Source: Firmicutes bacterium ADurb.Bin467
Lineage (GTDB): Bacteria; Bacillota; Clostridia; Christensenellales; Aristaeellaceae
Reading direction: 5' to 3'
Assembly (NCBI GenBank): GCA_002068815.1
Contig: MWAC01000105.1
Span: forward strand, 1 to 5,640
DNA length: 5,640 nt
Shown: one piece after another, positions 1-5,394 of the stretch
How the letters are laid out: each line of letters begins with the position of its first letter
Numbering within the stretch: the stretch's first letter is position 1
The notes under the pieces: generated by a model
What the model saw: the letters and a program-made list of their open reading frames with translations, nothing else
Database searches by the model: none
Told to the model about the DNA's origin: nothing
Position numbers and translations under genes: made by a program

Positions 1-447
1 CACGCGGTTCAAGAGCGGGTACGGCACGTCCACGAGCAGCCGCGCGGTCGGGTGCATCGTGCCGACGCCGCACTGGTCGACGGCGCGCTTCGCGGCCTCG
101 GCGTAGGCGCGGACGAGCCCGCCGGCGCCGAGCAGCACGCCGCCGAAGTAGCGCGTGACGACGACCAGGCAGTTCGTGATGCCGCGCGACTTCATGTGCT
201 CGATGATCGGGAGCCCCGCGGTGCCGCCGGGTTCGCCGTCGTCGGAATAGCGCATGACGCCCATATTCGCGCCGACGATGTACGCGTAGCAGTTGTGATT
301 CGCGTCCTTGTGCGACTGTCGGATTTCGGACAGGAGCGCAAGCGCGGCTTCCTCGGTCCCGGCGGGCGCGCCGGAGCCGATGAAGCGGGACTTGTTGACG
401 ACGAACTCCGCGGCCGCCGATTGCAAGAGCGTCCTGTAGGGCCTCAT
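1..447 (-). CDS. yigZ: YigZ/IMPACT family protein (UPF0029), 3' end cut by window edge
   Basis: The ATG at 447-445 opens a frame that stays open to base 1, giving 149 residues of a family normally a little over 200 long. The missing part would be the rest of the C-terminal ferredoxin-like domain. Family hallmarks are plain: SDDGEPGGTAGLPI at residues 68-81 and TRYFGGVLLGAGGLVRAY at 98-115, preceded by the usual N-terminal KSRFIG segment (19-24). The start is supported by a GGAGG ribosome binding site at 453-457, 5 nt upstream. Eukaryotic IMPACT proteins act on the Gcn1/Gcn2 amino-acid starvation response. The bacterial role is not settled, so no reaction is assigned. It lies 53 bp after tyrS on the same strand but beyond a strong terminator, so it is either expressed by readthrough or from a promoter I cannot see. 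Family assignment is confident; function is unknown. Confidence 0.93.
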   Translation of the reverse strand, partial: MRPYRTLLQSAAAEFVVNKSRFIGSGAPAGTEEAALALLSEIRQSHKDANHNCYAYIVGANMGVMRYSDDGEPGGTAGLPIIEHMKSRGITNCLVVVTRYFGGVLLGAGGLVRAYAEAAKRAVDQCGVGTMHPTARLLVDVPYPLLNRV

Positions 448-460
448 TTCCCCCTCCGTC

Positions 461-492
461 AAAAAACGGCCGCGCCCGGGCAGACGCGGCCG
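461..492 (-). terminator. Intrinsic terminator after tyrS
   Basis: Read on the minus strand, CGGCCGCG (492-485) pairs perfectly with CGCGGCCG (474-467) across a 10-nt loop. It is followed at once by six T (466-461). This is a textbook Rho-independent terminator 8 nt after the tyrS stop codon, and it should end the T-box/aminotransferase/tyrS transcript. The T-run ends only 3 nt before the yigZ ribosome binding site. Confidence 0.93.
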
Positions 493-500
493 CAATTGGT

Positions 501-1736
501 TCAGTCCTTCAGCACAAAGCGGTGGTACGTCTTCTTGCCCTTGCGGACGACGATCCCCTCGCCCTTGAGCATCTCCTCCGTCACGCGGAAGTTCTCATCG
601 GTCACCTTCTCGTCGCCGATCGACACGCCGCCCTGCTGGATCGCCTTTCGCGCCTCGCCGTTCGATTTGCACAGCCCGCATTTCGCGATCAGCGCGATCA
701 GCCGGTTCTCCTGCGAGAGCTCCTCGCGGGTGATCTCGGTCGTCGGGACGGACCCCGCCATCGCGCCGCCGGCGAACAGCGCCTCGGCGGCCTCGCGCGC
801 CTTCTCGGCCTCGTCAACCCCGTGGATCAGCTTCGTGACCTCGTACGCGAGCACGCGCTTCGCCTCGTTGATCCCGGCGTCCTTGAGAGCGCCGAGCCGC
901 CGGACCTCGTCCATCGGGAGGAACGTCAGCATCGCGAGGCACTTCTCGACGTCCTGGTCGTCGACGTTTCGCCAGTACTGGTAGAACTCGTACGGCGTCG
1001 TGCGCTCGGGGTCGAGCCACAGCGCGCCCTTCTCGGTCTTGCCCATCTTGCGGCCGTCGGAGGTCAGCAAGAGCTTGAACGTCAGCGCGAACGCGGGTCT
1101 CTGCTCCTTGCGGCGGATCAGGTCCGCGCCGGAGAGGATGTTCGACCACTGGTCGTCGCCGCCGGTCTGCAGGATGCAGTTGTGGCGCTTGAAGAGCTCG
1201 AGGAAGTCGTAGCTCTGCATGATCATGTAGTTGAACTCGAGGAACGTCAGCCCCTTCTCCATCCGCTGCCGGTAGCACTCGGCGGTCAGCATGCGGTTGA
1301 CCGAGAACAGCGGACCGATGTCGCGCAGGAAGTCGATGTAGTTGAGCCTGCGCAGCCAGTCCGCGTTGTTGACGACGATCGCGGCGTTTTCCTTTCCGGA
1401 ATCGAAGTCGAGGAAGCGCGCCATCTGGCGCCGGATCTTCTCGACGTTTTCGTCGATGTCCTCGGTCGTCAGCATCTTGCGCAGGTCACTCTTGCCGGAC
1501 GGGTCGCCGACCATGCCGGTGCCGCCGCCCATCAGCGCGATCGGCCGGTGCCCCGACCTCTGCAGGTGCGCCATCGCGATGATCGGGATGTAGTGGCCGA
1601 TGTGCAGGCTGTCCGCGGTCGGGTCGAAGCCCGTGTAGAACGTGACCATGCCCTCGTCAAAGGCCCTGTAGAGGTCGTCCTCGAACGTGACCTGCGCGAC
1701 AAAGCCGCGCTCCTTCAGGATGTCCAGCGGGTGCAT
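501..1736 (-). CDS. tyrS: Tyrosyl-tRNA synthetase
   Basis: Cytoplasmic class I aminoacyl-tRNA synthetase that charges tRNA-Tyr with tyrosine using ATP. The 411 residues match the usual full length. The catalytic Rossmann domain carries the HIGH motif at 45-48 within [13 protein letters not shown], and the KMSKS-loop equivalent KMGKT at 230-234 ([13 protein letters not shown]). Residues that bind tyrosine in the Bacillus enzyme are present at almost identical numbering: Y34, D38, D78, Y170, Q174, D177, and D195/Q196 in GGDDQW. The C-terminal S4-like RNA-binding domain covers about 345-411. The ATG at 1736 has GGAGG 7 nt upstream, and this site overlaps the TAA stop of the preceding aminotransferase gene (TAAGGAGG). 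The 12-bp gap holds no promoter or terminator, so tyrS is the second gene of the T-box-controlled transcript. The tyrosine (UAC) specifier of that leader agrees with the gene's identity. The gene looks intact. Confidence 0.98.
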   Translation of the reverse strand: MHPLDILKERGFVAQVTFEDDLYRAFDEGMVTFYTGFDPTADSLHIGHYIPIIAMAHLQRSGHRPIALMGGGTGMVGDPSGKSDLRKMLTTEDIDENVEKIRRQMARFLDFDSGKENAAIVVNNADWLRRLNYIDFLRDIGPLFSVNRMLTAECYRQRMEKGLTFLEFNYMIMQSYDFLELFKRHNCILQTGGDDQWSNILSGADLIRRKEQRPAFALTFKLLLTSDGRKMGKTEKGALWLDPERTTPYEFYQYWRNVDDQDVEKCLAMLTFLPMDEVRRLGALKDAGINEAKRVLAYEVTKLIHGVDEAEKAREAAEALFAGGAMAGSVPTTEITREELSQENRLIALIAKCGLCKSNGEARKAIQQGGVSIGDEKVTDENFRVTEEMLKGEGIVVRKGKKTYHRFVLKD

Positions 1737-1748
1737 CGTGTTTCCTCC

Positions 1749-2924
1749 TTATCGCAGGGCCTCGCCCAACAGGCGCATGCCCTTTTCAATGTCCTCGACC
1801 GGGGCGTTGGAAAAGTTCAGCCGCATTGTGTTTTCGTGCCCGCCCTCGACATAGAAGAACGTGCCGGGCACGTAGGCGACGTTTTTCGCGACCGCGGTTT
1901 CGAGCAGTTCCCGCGCATTTTTGCCCTCCGGGAGCTCCGCCCAGACGAACAGCCCGCCCTCGGGCGAAGTGTTCCGCGTGCCTTCGGGGAAATATCGGAA
2001 GCCGTTCAGCATCGCGCCGAGCTGCCTCCGGTAGTCCGCGCAGATGCGCTCGAGGTGCGCGGGCATGAGCCCTTTTCGCAGGTACCCGTCGACGATCGCC
2101 TGGATGAGAAGCGGCGAGTGCACGTCCGCGGACTGCTTGCCGATGGTCATCTTGCGCAAGAGCACCGGGTTTGCGACGACCGCGCCGAGGCGCAGGCCCG
2201 GGGCGACATACTTCGAGAAGCTCGACATGTAGACGACCCAACCGTTTTCGTCGAACGACTTGATCGTGGGCAGCGGCTCGCCCGAAAAGCGCAGGTCGCG
2301 GTACGGGTCGTCCTCGGCGAGCACGACGCCGTAGCGGTTCGCGAGCTCCGCCAGCGCGCGCCTGCGCTCGAGCGACAGCGTGACGCCGGTCGGGTTCTGG
2401 AACGTCGGGATCACGTAGAGGAGCTTCGGGCGGTGCTTCCTGATCTTCTCCTCGACGTCCTCCGGGATCGCGCCTCGGTCGTCGGTCGCGATCGGAATGA
2501 CCGCAGCGTTGTAGGTGCGCATCGCCTGCAGCGCGCCCAAGAACGTCGGGCTCTCGGCGAGTATCGCGTCGCCCGGCTCGATCACGGCCTTGAGCAGCAA
2601 ATCCCACGCCTGCGAACCGCCCTGCACCGGCAGAAGCTCGCCCGGCCCGGCCGACACGCCCGCGCCCTTCAGGAACTCGCGCGCGCTCTCGAGGAACGGG
2701 CCGAAGCCCTCGGTCGCGCCGTACTGCAAAAGCTGCGCGCCGTATTTCCCGAGCGCCTCCCGCGCAATCTCCGAGATGACCTCCGGCTCGAGCGCCGCGT
2801 TCGAAGGATTCCCCCCCGCAAACGAGATCATGCCGGGCTTCCCGAGCAGCTTGAAGATCTCCCGGATCGCCGAGCCCGTGATCGGCCGCATGTGCCGCGC
2901 GATGATTTCCTCGCTGAACTGCAT
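1749..2924 (-). CDS. PLP-dependent aminotransferase (class I/II, LysN/aromatic type)
   Basis: A 391-residue, full-length fold-type I aminotransferase. It resembles the LysN (2-aminoadipate)/kynurenine aminotransferase II/MocR catalytic-domain group, shown by FAGGNP at 35-40 near the N-terminus. Visible active-site elements are N177 in FQNPTG (175-180), D205 and Y208 in EDDPY, the PLP Schiff-base lysine K238 in SSFSKYVAPGLRLG, and the substrate-carboxylate arginine R368 in MRLNFS. It should move an amino group between an amino acid and a 2-oxo acid, usually with glutamate/2-oxoglutarate as one partner. Substrate cannot be read from motifs alone. It is the first gene after a UAC T-box and is cotranscribed with tyrS, so I infer an aromatic role, such as 4-hydroxyphenylpyruvate to tyrosine. 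The start ATG at 2924 has GGGAGGGG 6 nt upstream, just past the T-box terminator. A 2-aminoadipate or broad-specificity enzyme remains possible. Confidence 0.94.
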   Translation of the reverse strand: MQFSEEIIARHMRPITGSAIREIFKLLGKPGMISFAGGNPSNAALEPEVISEIAREALGKYGAQLLQYGATEGFGPFLESAREFLKGAGVSAGPGELLPVQGGSQAWDLLLKAVIEPGDAILAESPTFLGALQAMRTYNAAVIPIATDDRGAIPEDVEEKIRKHRPKLLYVIPTFQNPTGVTLSLERRRALAELANRYGVVLAEDDPYRDLRFSGEPLPTIKSFDENGWVVYMSSFSKYVAPGLRLGAVVANPVLLRKMTIGKQSADVHSPLLIQAIVDGYLRKGLMPAHLERICADYRRQLGAMLNGFRYFPEGTRNTSPEGGLFVWAELPEGKNARELLETAVAKNVAYVPGTFFYVEGGHENTMRLNFSNAPVEDIEKGMRLLGEALR

Positions 2925-2943
2925 CCGCTACCCCTCCCGTAAC

Positions 2944-2973
2944 AAAAAGTCGCCCTCCGATTGGGAAGGCGAC
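2944..2973 (-). terminator. T-box intrinsic terminator
   Basis: On the minus strand GUCGCCUUCC (2973-2964) pairs with GGAGGGCGAC (2958-2949) around loop CAAUC, a 10-bp stem with one U-G pair. Five T follow (2948-2944). It should form when tRNA-Tyr is charged and block transcription of the aminotransferase and tyrS. Because gene 3394-4392 has no terminator of its own before the T-box promoter, this hairpin may also stop readthrough from upstream. Confidence 0.94.
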
Positions 2974-2993
2974 AGTATCGCGGTACCACTTCC
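2964..2993 (-). promoter_or_regulatory. T-box antiterminator
   Basis: GGAAG (2993-2989) can pair with CUUCC (2968-2964), and GCGA (2981-2978) with UCGC (2972-2969). This leaves the 7-nt bulge UGGUACC. UGGU (2988-2985) is complementary to an ACCA acceptor end, so its variable base U matches a discriminator A, as expected for bacterial tRNA-Tyr. The 3' strand (UCGCCUUCC) is shared with the terminator hairpin, so the two structures are mutually exclusive. Confidence 0.92.
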
Positions 2994-2999
2994 TTTACC

Positions 3000-3083
3000 G
3001 CCCCACGTGCCAGCTTTGCTGCCCCGTGGGCTTCGGCCGGCGATTTTCAAATCGCGGCCTCGGCCCTTCGGGCGCTCACACAC
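3000..3083. repeat. 84-nt structured tandem repeat, copy A (promoter-distal)
   Basis: Copy A is directly followed by copy B with a period of exactly 84 nt, and 82 of 84 bases agree. Differences are T3017 versus C3101 and A3082 versus G3166. Each unit can form three hairpins. One pairs CCCACG 3002-3007 with CGTGGG 3025-3030, enclosing CAGC-TTT-GCTG 3011-3021. The second spans 3035-3059, with GCGATTT/AAATCGC arms extended by GGCC/GGCC. The third is GCCC-TTC-GGGC at 3063-3073. The unit lies in the apical part of T-box Stem III, and its first three bases overlap the 3' arm of that stem. It does not match a T-box domain I know. It looks like a small palindromic repeat element. Confidence 0.95.
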
Positions 3084-3167
3084 GCCCCACGTGCCAGCTT
3101 CGCTGCCCCGTGGGCTTCGGCCGGCGATTTTCAAATCGCGGCCTCGGCCCTTCGGGCGCTCACACGC
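3084..3167. repeat. 84-nt structured tandem repeat, copy B (promoter-proximal)
   Basis: Second copy of the unit, offset by 84 nt from copy A. Its equivalent hairpins lie at about 3086-3114, 3119-3143 and 3147-3157. One of the two differences from copy A falls in the triloop of the CAGC/GCTG hairpin (TTC here, TTT in A) and the other in the unpaired joint between units. No predicted helix is broken in either copy. The high identity suggests a recent duplication or ongoing homogenisation by recombination. Confidence 0.95.
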
Positions 3168-3248
3168 AAAATGGCGGTCTCTCAAGGCGCTCTCACGGGC
3201 GCAGGCCGTCCCGGGCTACTCACCGCTTCGCCCGGGCCGCTCCGGAAT

Positions 3249-3251
3249 GTA
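3249..3251 (-). promoter_or_regulatory. T-box specifier codon UAC (Tyr)
   Basis: The triplet UAC follows GAA in the Stem I internal loop, in the register normally used by T-box leaders (GAA-NNN-A). The loop is flanked on both sides by perfect short helices (GGAA/UUCC below, GCGC/GCGC above), which fixes the register. UAC is a tyrosine codon read by the GUA anticodon. The downstream operon contains tyrS, which independently confirms the reading. Confidence 0.92.
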
Positions 3252-3341
3252 TTCGCGCGCCGCCTCCGCTCCCTTTCACCGCCCGGGAGCTCTCTGCATC
3301 CGGCGCTTCGCGCTACTTCTTTCCATCATCGCGTTTGTTCG

Positions 3342-3371
3342 AGCATAGCACATAGGAATGCCCGTTGTCAA
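3342..3371 (-). promoter_or_regulatory. Promoter for the T-box/aminotransferase/tyrS operon
   Basis: On the minus strand the -35 is TTGACA (3371-3366, perfect consensus) and the -10 is TATGCT (3347-3342, four of six matches), with an 18-bp spacer. Transcription would start near 3335, about a dozen bases before the first Stem I helix, which is where a T-box leader should begin. The -35 starts only 22 bp after the stop codon of the upstream membrane-protein gene. A vigorous housekeeping-sigma promoter with control left to the riboswitch is the usual T-box arrangement. Confidence 0.85.
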
Positions 3372-3393
3372 GCCGTCAAGAGCATTTAACGGA

Positions 3394-4392
3394 TCAGGCG
3401 TCGAGCCGCTTGACGTTCAGCTTTCCCGACGGGTTTTCCTCGCGCATCCTGCCGCGCAGCACGCCGAACAGCCCGAGGGCCGCGAAGAAGTACCCCATGA
3501 CCAGGTTTTTCAAAAACTGCGCGCGGAACTCCGGGTCCGCGGCGGCGAACTTGATGTACTCCCCGAGGAACGGCCAGAGCGAGATCGAGCCGGGAAGCAG
3601 CCCGAGCTCGCGGTCCATCTCGCCGGTGATCACATACCACCCCGCCGACGCGATCTCGCCGAGCGCGCTCGCGACGAACACCATGGCGACGGTCACGAAC
3701 ACGACGGTCAGCACGCGGCCCCTGCCCGGCGGCCCTCCGAACTTCTTGTGGCCGAAATTCGCGCCGAGCGCGATCAGCGCGCCGGCAAACGACGCGAGGT
3801 AGCCCGCGATAAACAGCACGGCCCACGGGATCGTCCCCACGAACCCCCCGATAAGCGCGCCGAGGAAGCCCTTTGCGCTGCCGCCGACGGGCGCGGGCTC
3901 GTGCCTTTTGATCTCCCGCTCGGCCTCCGCCTCGCGCTCGAACGGCTCGACGCAGTCCGGGTGCATGACAGAGAGCGAATCGTTGACGAGCACGTGCGCG
4001 GCGCCCTCCCCGACCGGCTCCGCGCAGTGGAGGCACGCAAAGCCGCGGTTCATGCCGCGCGCGGCGAGCGCCGGGAGCTCGGTCTGTAAAAACGCGCGCA
4101 TGCGCTTGATCGTCCCGTATGTATCGTGAAACACGAAGCGCGCCGAATCCCGACCGGTCAGAATCCGCTGTATGCGGTACTTCTTCGCGGGCTCCGACAG
4201 CAGCTCCTCCGCGTCGTCGCACTCCCCGAGGTTCATCGCCACGGAAATTGTCTTCGTCCCCATCCCGTCCCACATGGCGATGGGAAAGCCCTCGACCGCG
4301 CCGTAGATCGTCTTCCGGCTGGGGCGCATGCCGAACTCCCCGCCCAGCTTTGCCAATTGACTCGAATACACGAAAACCTTCCCCCATTGCAT
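3394..4392 (-). CDS. Uncharacterised membrane protein with C-x2-C/H-x2-C site (paralogue of the gene at 4408-5334)
   Basis: 332 residues; I recognise no named domain. Residues 1-115 are soluble. C120, C123, H144 and C147 form C-x2-C-x20-H-x2-C (CLHC...HPDC), a likely zinc-binding knuckle. A charged, probably helical linker (149-165) follows. Likely membrane segments are about 174-196 (glycine-zipper-like start GFLGALIGGFVG), 197-214, 226-248 and 294-312. The loop after the second has LGANFGHKKFGG. The same order and motifs occur in the neighbour: EFGMRP and GFPIAM near the N-terminus, GMNRGFACLHC, GFLGAL, and LGAxxGHxxF. The ATG at 4392 lies 15 nt after the neighbour's stop with only a weak GGGG site. 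A start at 4329 (residue 22) has a better GGGGAG site, but homology with the neighbour extends slightly upstream of it. Probably cotranscribed from the promoter at 5355-5383. Function unknown. Confidence 0.9.
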   Translation of the reverse strand: MQWGKVFVYSSQLAKLGGEFGMRPSRKTIYGAVEGFPIAMWDGMGTKTISVAMNLGECDDAEELLSEPAKKYRIQRILTGRDSARFVFHDTYGTIKRMRAFLQTELPALAARGMNRGFACLHCAEPVGEGAAHVLVNDSLSVMHPDCVEPFEREAEAEREIKRHEPAPVGGSAKGFLGALIGGFVGTIPWAVLFIAGYLASFAGALIALGANFGHKKFGGPPGRGRVLTVVFVTVAMVFVASALGEIASAGWYVITGEMDRELGLLPGSISLWPFLGEYIKFAAADPEFRAQFLKNLVMGYFFAALGLFGVLRGRMREENPSGKLNVKRLDA

Positions 4393-4407
4393 TTGTATTC
4401 CCCAAGC

Positions 4408-5334
4408 TCAGATGCTCAGCCGCGTGGCGGTGTTCTCCTCCGCCTCCGAATCCCGCGAGCCGCCGAAGGGCTCGACGAACCCGAAGACCGCGCCGAGGCC
4501 GCCCATGAACAGCAGGACCGCCAGGTGCTGCCGGAACTCCCGCCCGAACATCGGCGCGCCCGACCGCCCCGCCATCCACGCGGCGGCGGCGGCGCTCGTA
4601 CCGCAGACCGCGATCGCGGCCGCCGCGATCGCGCGCGCGGTGCGGGAGCGGTCGCTCCGGCCGCGGAAGGCGTCGTGGCCCCCGTATGCGCCCAGCGCGA
4701 CGAGGAAGCCGTAGGCGTTCCCCACGACCTCGCCCCAATCGTCGAAATACGGTATCAGCGACATAAGGACCATCGCGCCGAACCCCAGCACCGCGCCCAC
4801 AATCGCGCCCAGCAGCGCGCCGAGAAAGCCCCGGGCCGCGCTCTCGCGGGAAAGCGTCCGCGCGCGCTCCTCCTCCCACGCCGCCCGCGCCGCGCGCTCA
4901 TAGGGCCCGGCGCAATCGGGGTGCAGCACGAGCAGCTCCTCGCGGATCAGCAGGTATTCCGCCTCGCCCCGGACGGCCCTTCGGCAGTGCGGGCAGAGGA
5001 ACTCCCGGTTCCAGCCGCGCGCGGCGAATTCCGGCATCTCCTGCCGCAGAAACGCGCCGATCTTTGCAAGCGGCTTGCGGGCGCGAAGGAAGCGAAACGA
5101 GGCCGAGCTCCCGCCCGCGCGCACGTCCGACACCCCGTACGCCTCCCGGAGCCGCGGCAGCAGCCCCTCGGCGCCGGCGAGCCCGTCCGGGCTCATGGCC
5201 ACATAGACGCCTCCCGTGCCCGCGGCGTAGCGCGAAATGGCCAGAGGAAAGCCCTGCACGCGGCCGCAGACCGCCCGTTGGCCGACGCGCAGCGAAAATT
5301 CCCTGGCCATTTCGTCGTATTCCGTCTCGTGCAC
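4408..5334 (-). CDS. Uncharacterised membrane protein with C-x2-C/H-x2-C site (paralogue of the gene at 3394-4392)
   Basis: 308 residues, function unrecognised. Layout parallels the downstream gene. A soluble N-terminal domain (1-110, with REFSLRVGQRAV and GFPLAI) is followed by the putative zinc site C114, C117, H138, C141 (CPHC...HPDC, spacing C-x2-C-x20-H-x2-C identical to the paralogue). Then comes a charged helical linker (145-165, rich in A, E, R) and likely membrane segments at about 168-194 (GFLGALLGAIVG), 202-218, 232-254 and 268-288. LGAYGGHDAFRG follows the second. The start is GTG at 5334, chosen because GGAGGG sits 8 nt upstream (5348-5343) and a strong promoter lies immediately before. 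An ATG at codon 9 is the alternative. The alanine-rich third segment has very high GC, including a 10-bp-arm palindrome at 4610-4632. The soluble part most likely faces the cytoplasm, an inference from the absence of a signal peptide. Confidence 0.9.
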   Translation of the reverse strand: MHETEYDEMAREFSLRVGQRAVCGRVQGFPLAISRYAAGTGGVYVAMSPDGLAGAEGLLPRLREAYGVSDVRAGGSSASFRFLRARKPLAKIGAFLRQEMPEFAARGWNREFLCPHCRRAVRGEAEYLLIREELLVLHPDCAGPYERAARAAWEEERARTLSRESAARGFLGALLGAIVGAVLGFGAMVLMSLIPYFDDWGEVVGNAYGFLVALGAYGGHDAFRGRSDRSRTARAIAAAAIAVCGTSAAAAAWMAGRSGAPMFGREFRQHLAVLLFMGGLGAVFGFVEPFGGSRDSEAEENTATRLSI

Positions 5335-5354
5335 GCGCTCTTCCCTCCGGAGAA

Positions 5355-5383
5355 AGTATACATGCGCGCGCGGCGGATGTCAA
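5355..5383 (-). promoter_or_regulatory. Promoter for the two paralogous membrane-protein genes
   Basis: On the minus strand the -35 is TTGACA (5383-5378), there is a 17-bp spacer, and the -10 is TATACT (5360-5355). This is almost the perfect housekeeping-sigma consensus and stands out as an AT-rich island in GC-rich DNA. The predicted start near 5348 would place the GGAGGG ribosome binding site at the very 5' end of the transcript, with a leader of only about 14 nt before GTG. The -35 begins 11 bp after the stop of the upstream creatininase-family gene. Confidence 0.85.
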
Positions 5384-5394
5384 ATGTGCGTGCG

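Larger units (their letters stand above)
2944..3335 (-). promoter_or_regulatory. T-box riboswitch leader, tyrosine specifier (UAC)
   Basis: Transcription-attenuating leader controlled by tRNA-Tyr charging. Minus-strand elements can be traced in order. The Stem I base is GGAA (3324-3321) with UUCC (3247-3244). The specifier loop has AGUA (3317-3314) opposite GAA-UAC-A (3254-3248), closed above by GCGC/GCGC. The AG bulge AGAGA (3295-3291) and distal hairpin GCUCCC/GGGAGC carry GGUGAAA in the loop. Stem II is CCCGGGC (3236-3230) with GCCCGGG (3216-3210), with an S-turn GAA/AGUA. The Stem IIA/B pseudoknot has ACGG (3209-3206) with CCGU (3198-3195), and loop GCGC with GCGC 3190-3187. Stem III is ACCGCC (3178-3173) with GGCGGU (3002-2997). 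The T-box GGAAGUGGUACCGCG and terminator follow. The 5' end is inferred from the promoter. Stem III is greatly enlarged by two 84-nt repeats. Confidence 0.95.

Noticed and set aside
522..2942. Very long plus-strand open frame (806 codons) antisense to tyrS and the aminotransferase
   Set aside because: Its product is low-complexity Arg/Leu/Val/Asp-rich sequence with no family motif. It is the mirror frame of two certain genes in high-GC DNA and crosses the 12-bp gap between them. It is a shadow.
3000..3167. Possible CRISPR array
   Set aside because: Only two directly abutting copies with no spacers between them, and each unit is 84 nt with three hairpins. No cas gene is present.
2928..3185. 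Minus-strand 85-codon frame with a 28-residue tandem repeat (ERPKGRGRDLKIAGRSPRG...) that could pass as a small repeat protein or leader peptide
   Set aside because: It lies wholly inside the T-box leader RNA, runs through the antiterminator and terminator, and is open only because the 84-nt repeat is a multiple of three. RNA structure explains the sequence better.
3361..3396. CCGTT...AACGG inverted repeat after the stop at 3394, considered as a terminator
   Set aside because: Five base pairs with a loop of about 20 nt and no T-run. It is too weak to call, and it overlaps the T-box promoter.
4610..4632. Palindrome with 10-bp GCGATCGCGG arms, considered as a protein-binding site or hairpin
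   Set aside because: It lies inside the coding sequence of a membrane protein, where alternating Ala/Ile codons (GCG ATC GCG) produce it. There is no T-run or other sign of regulation.
4408..4879. Minus-strand frame joining the end of one membrane-protein gene to the other in a different register (3386-4879)
   Set aside because: Arg/Gly-rich translation without motifs. The two overlapping frames 4408-5334 and 3394-4392 carry the conserved paralogous motifs and proper starts.
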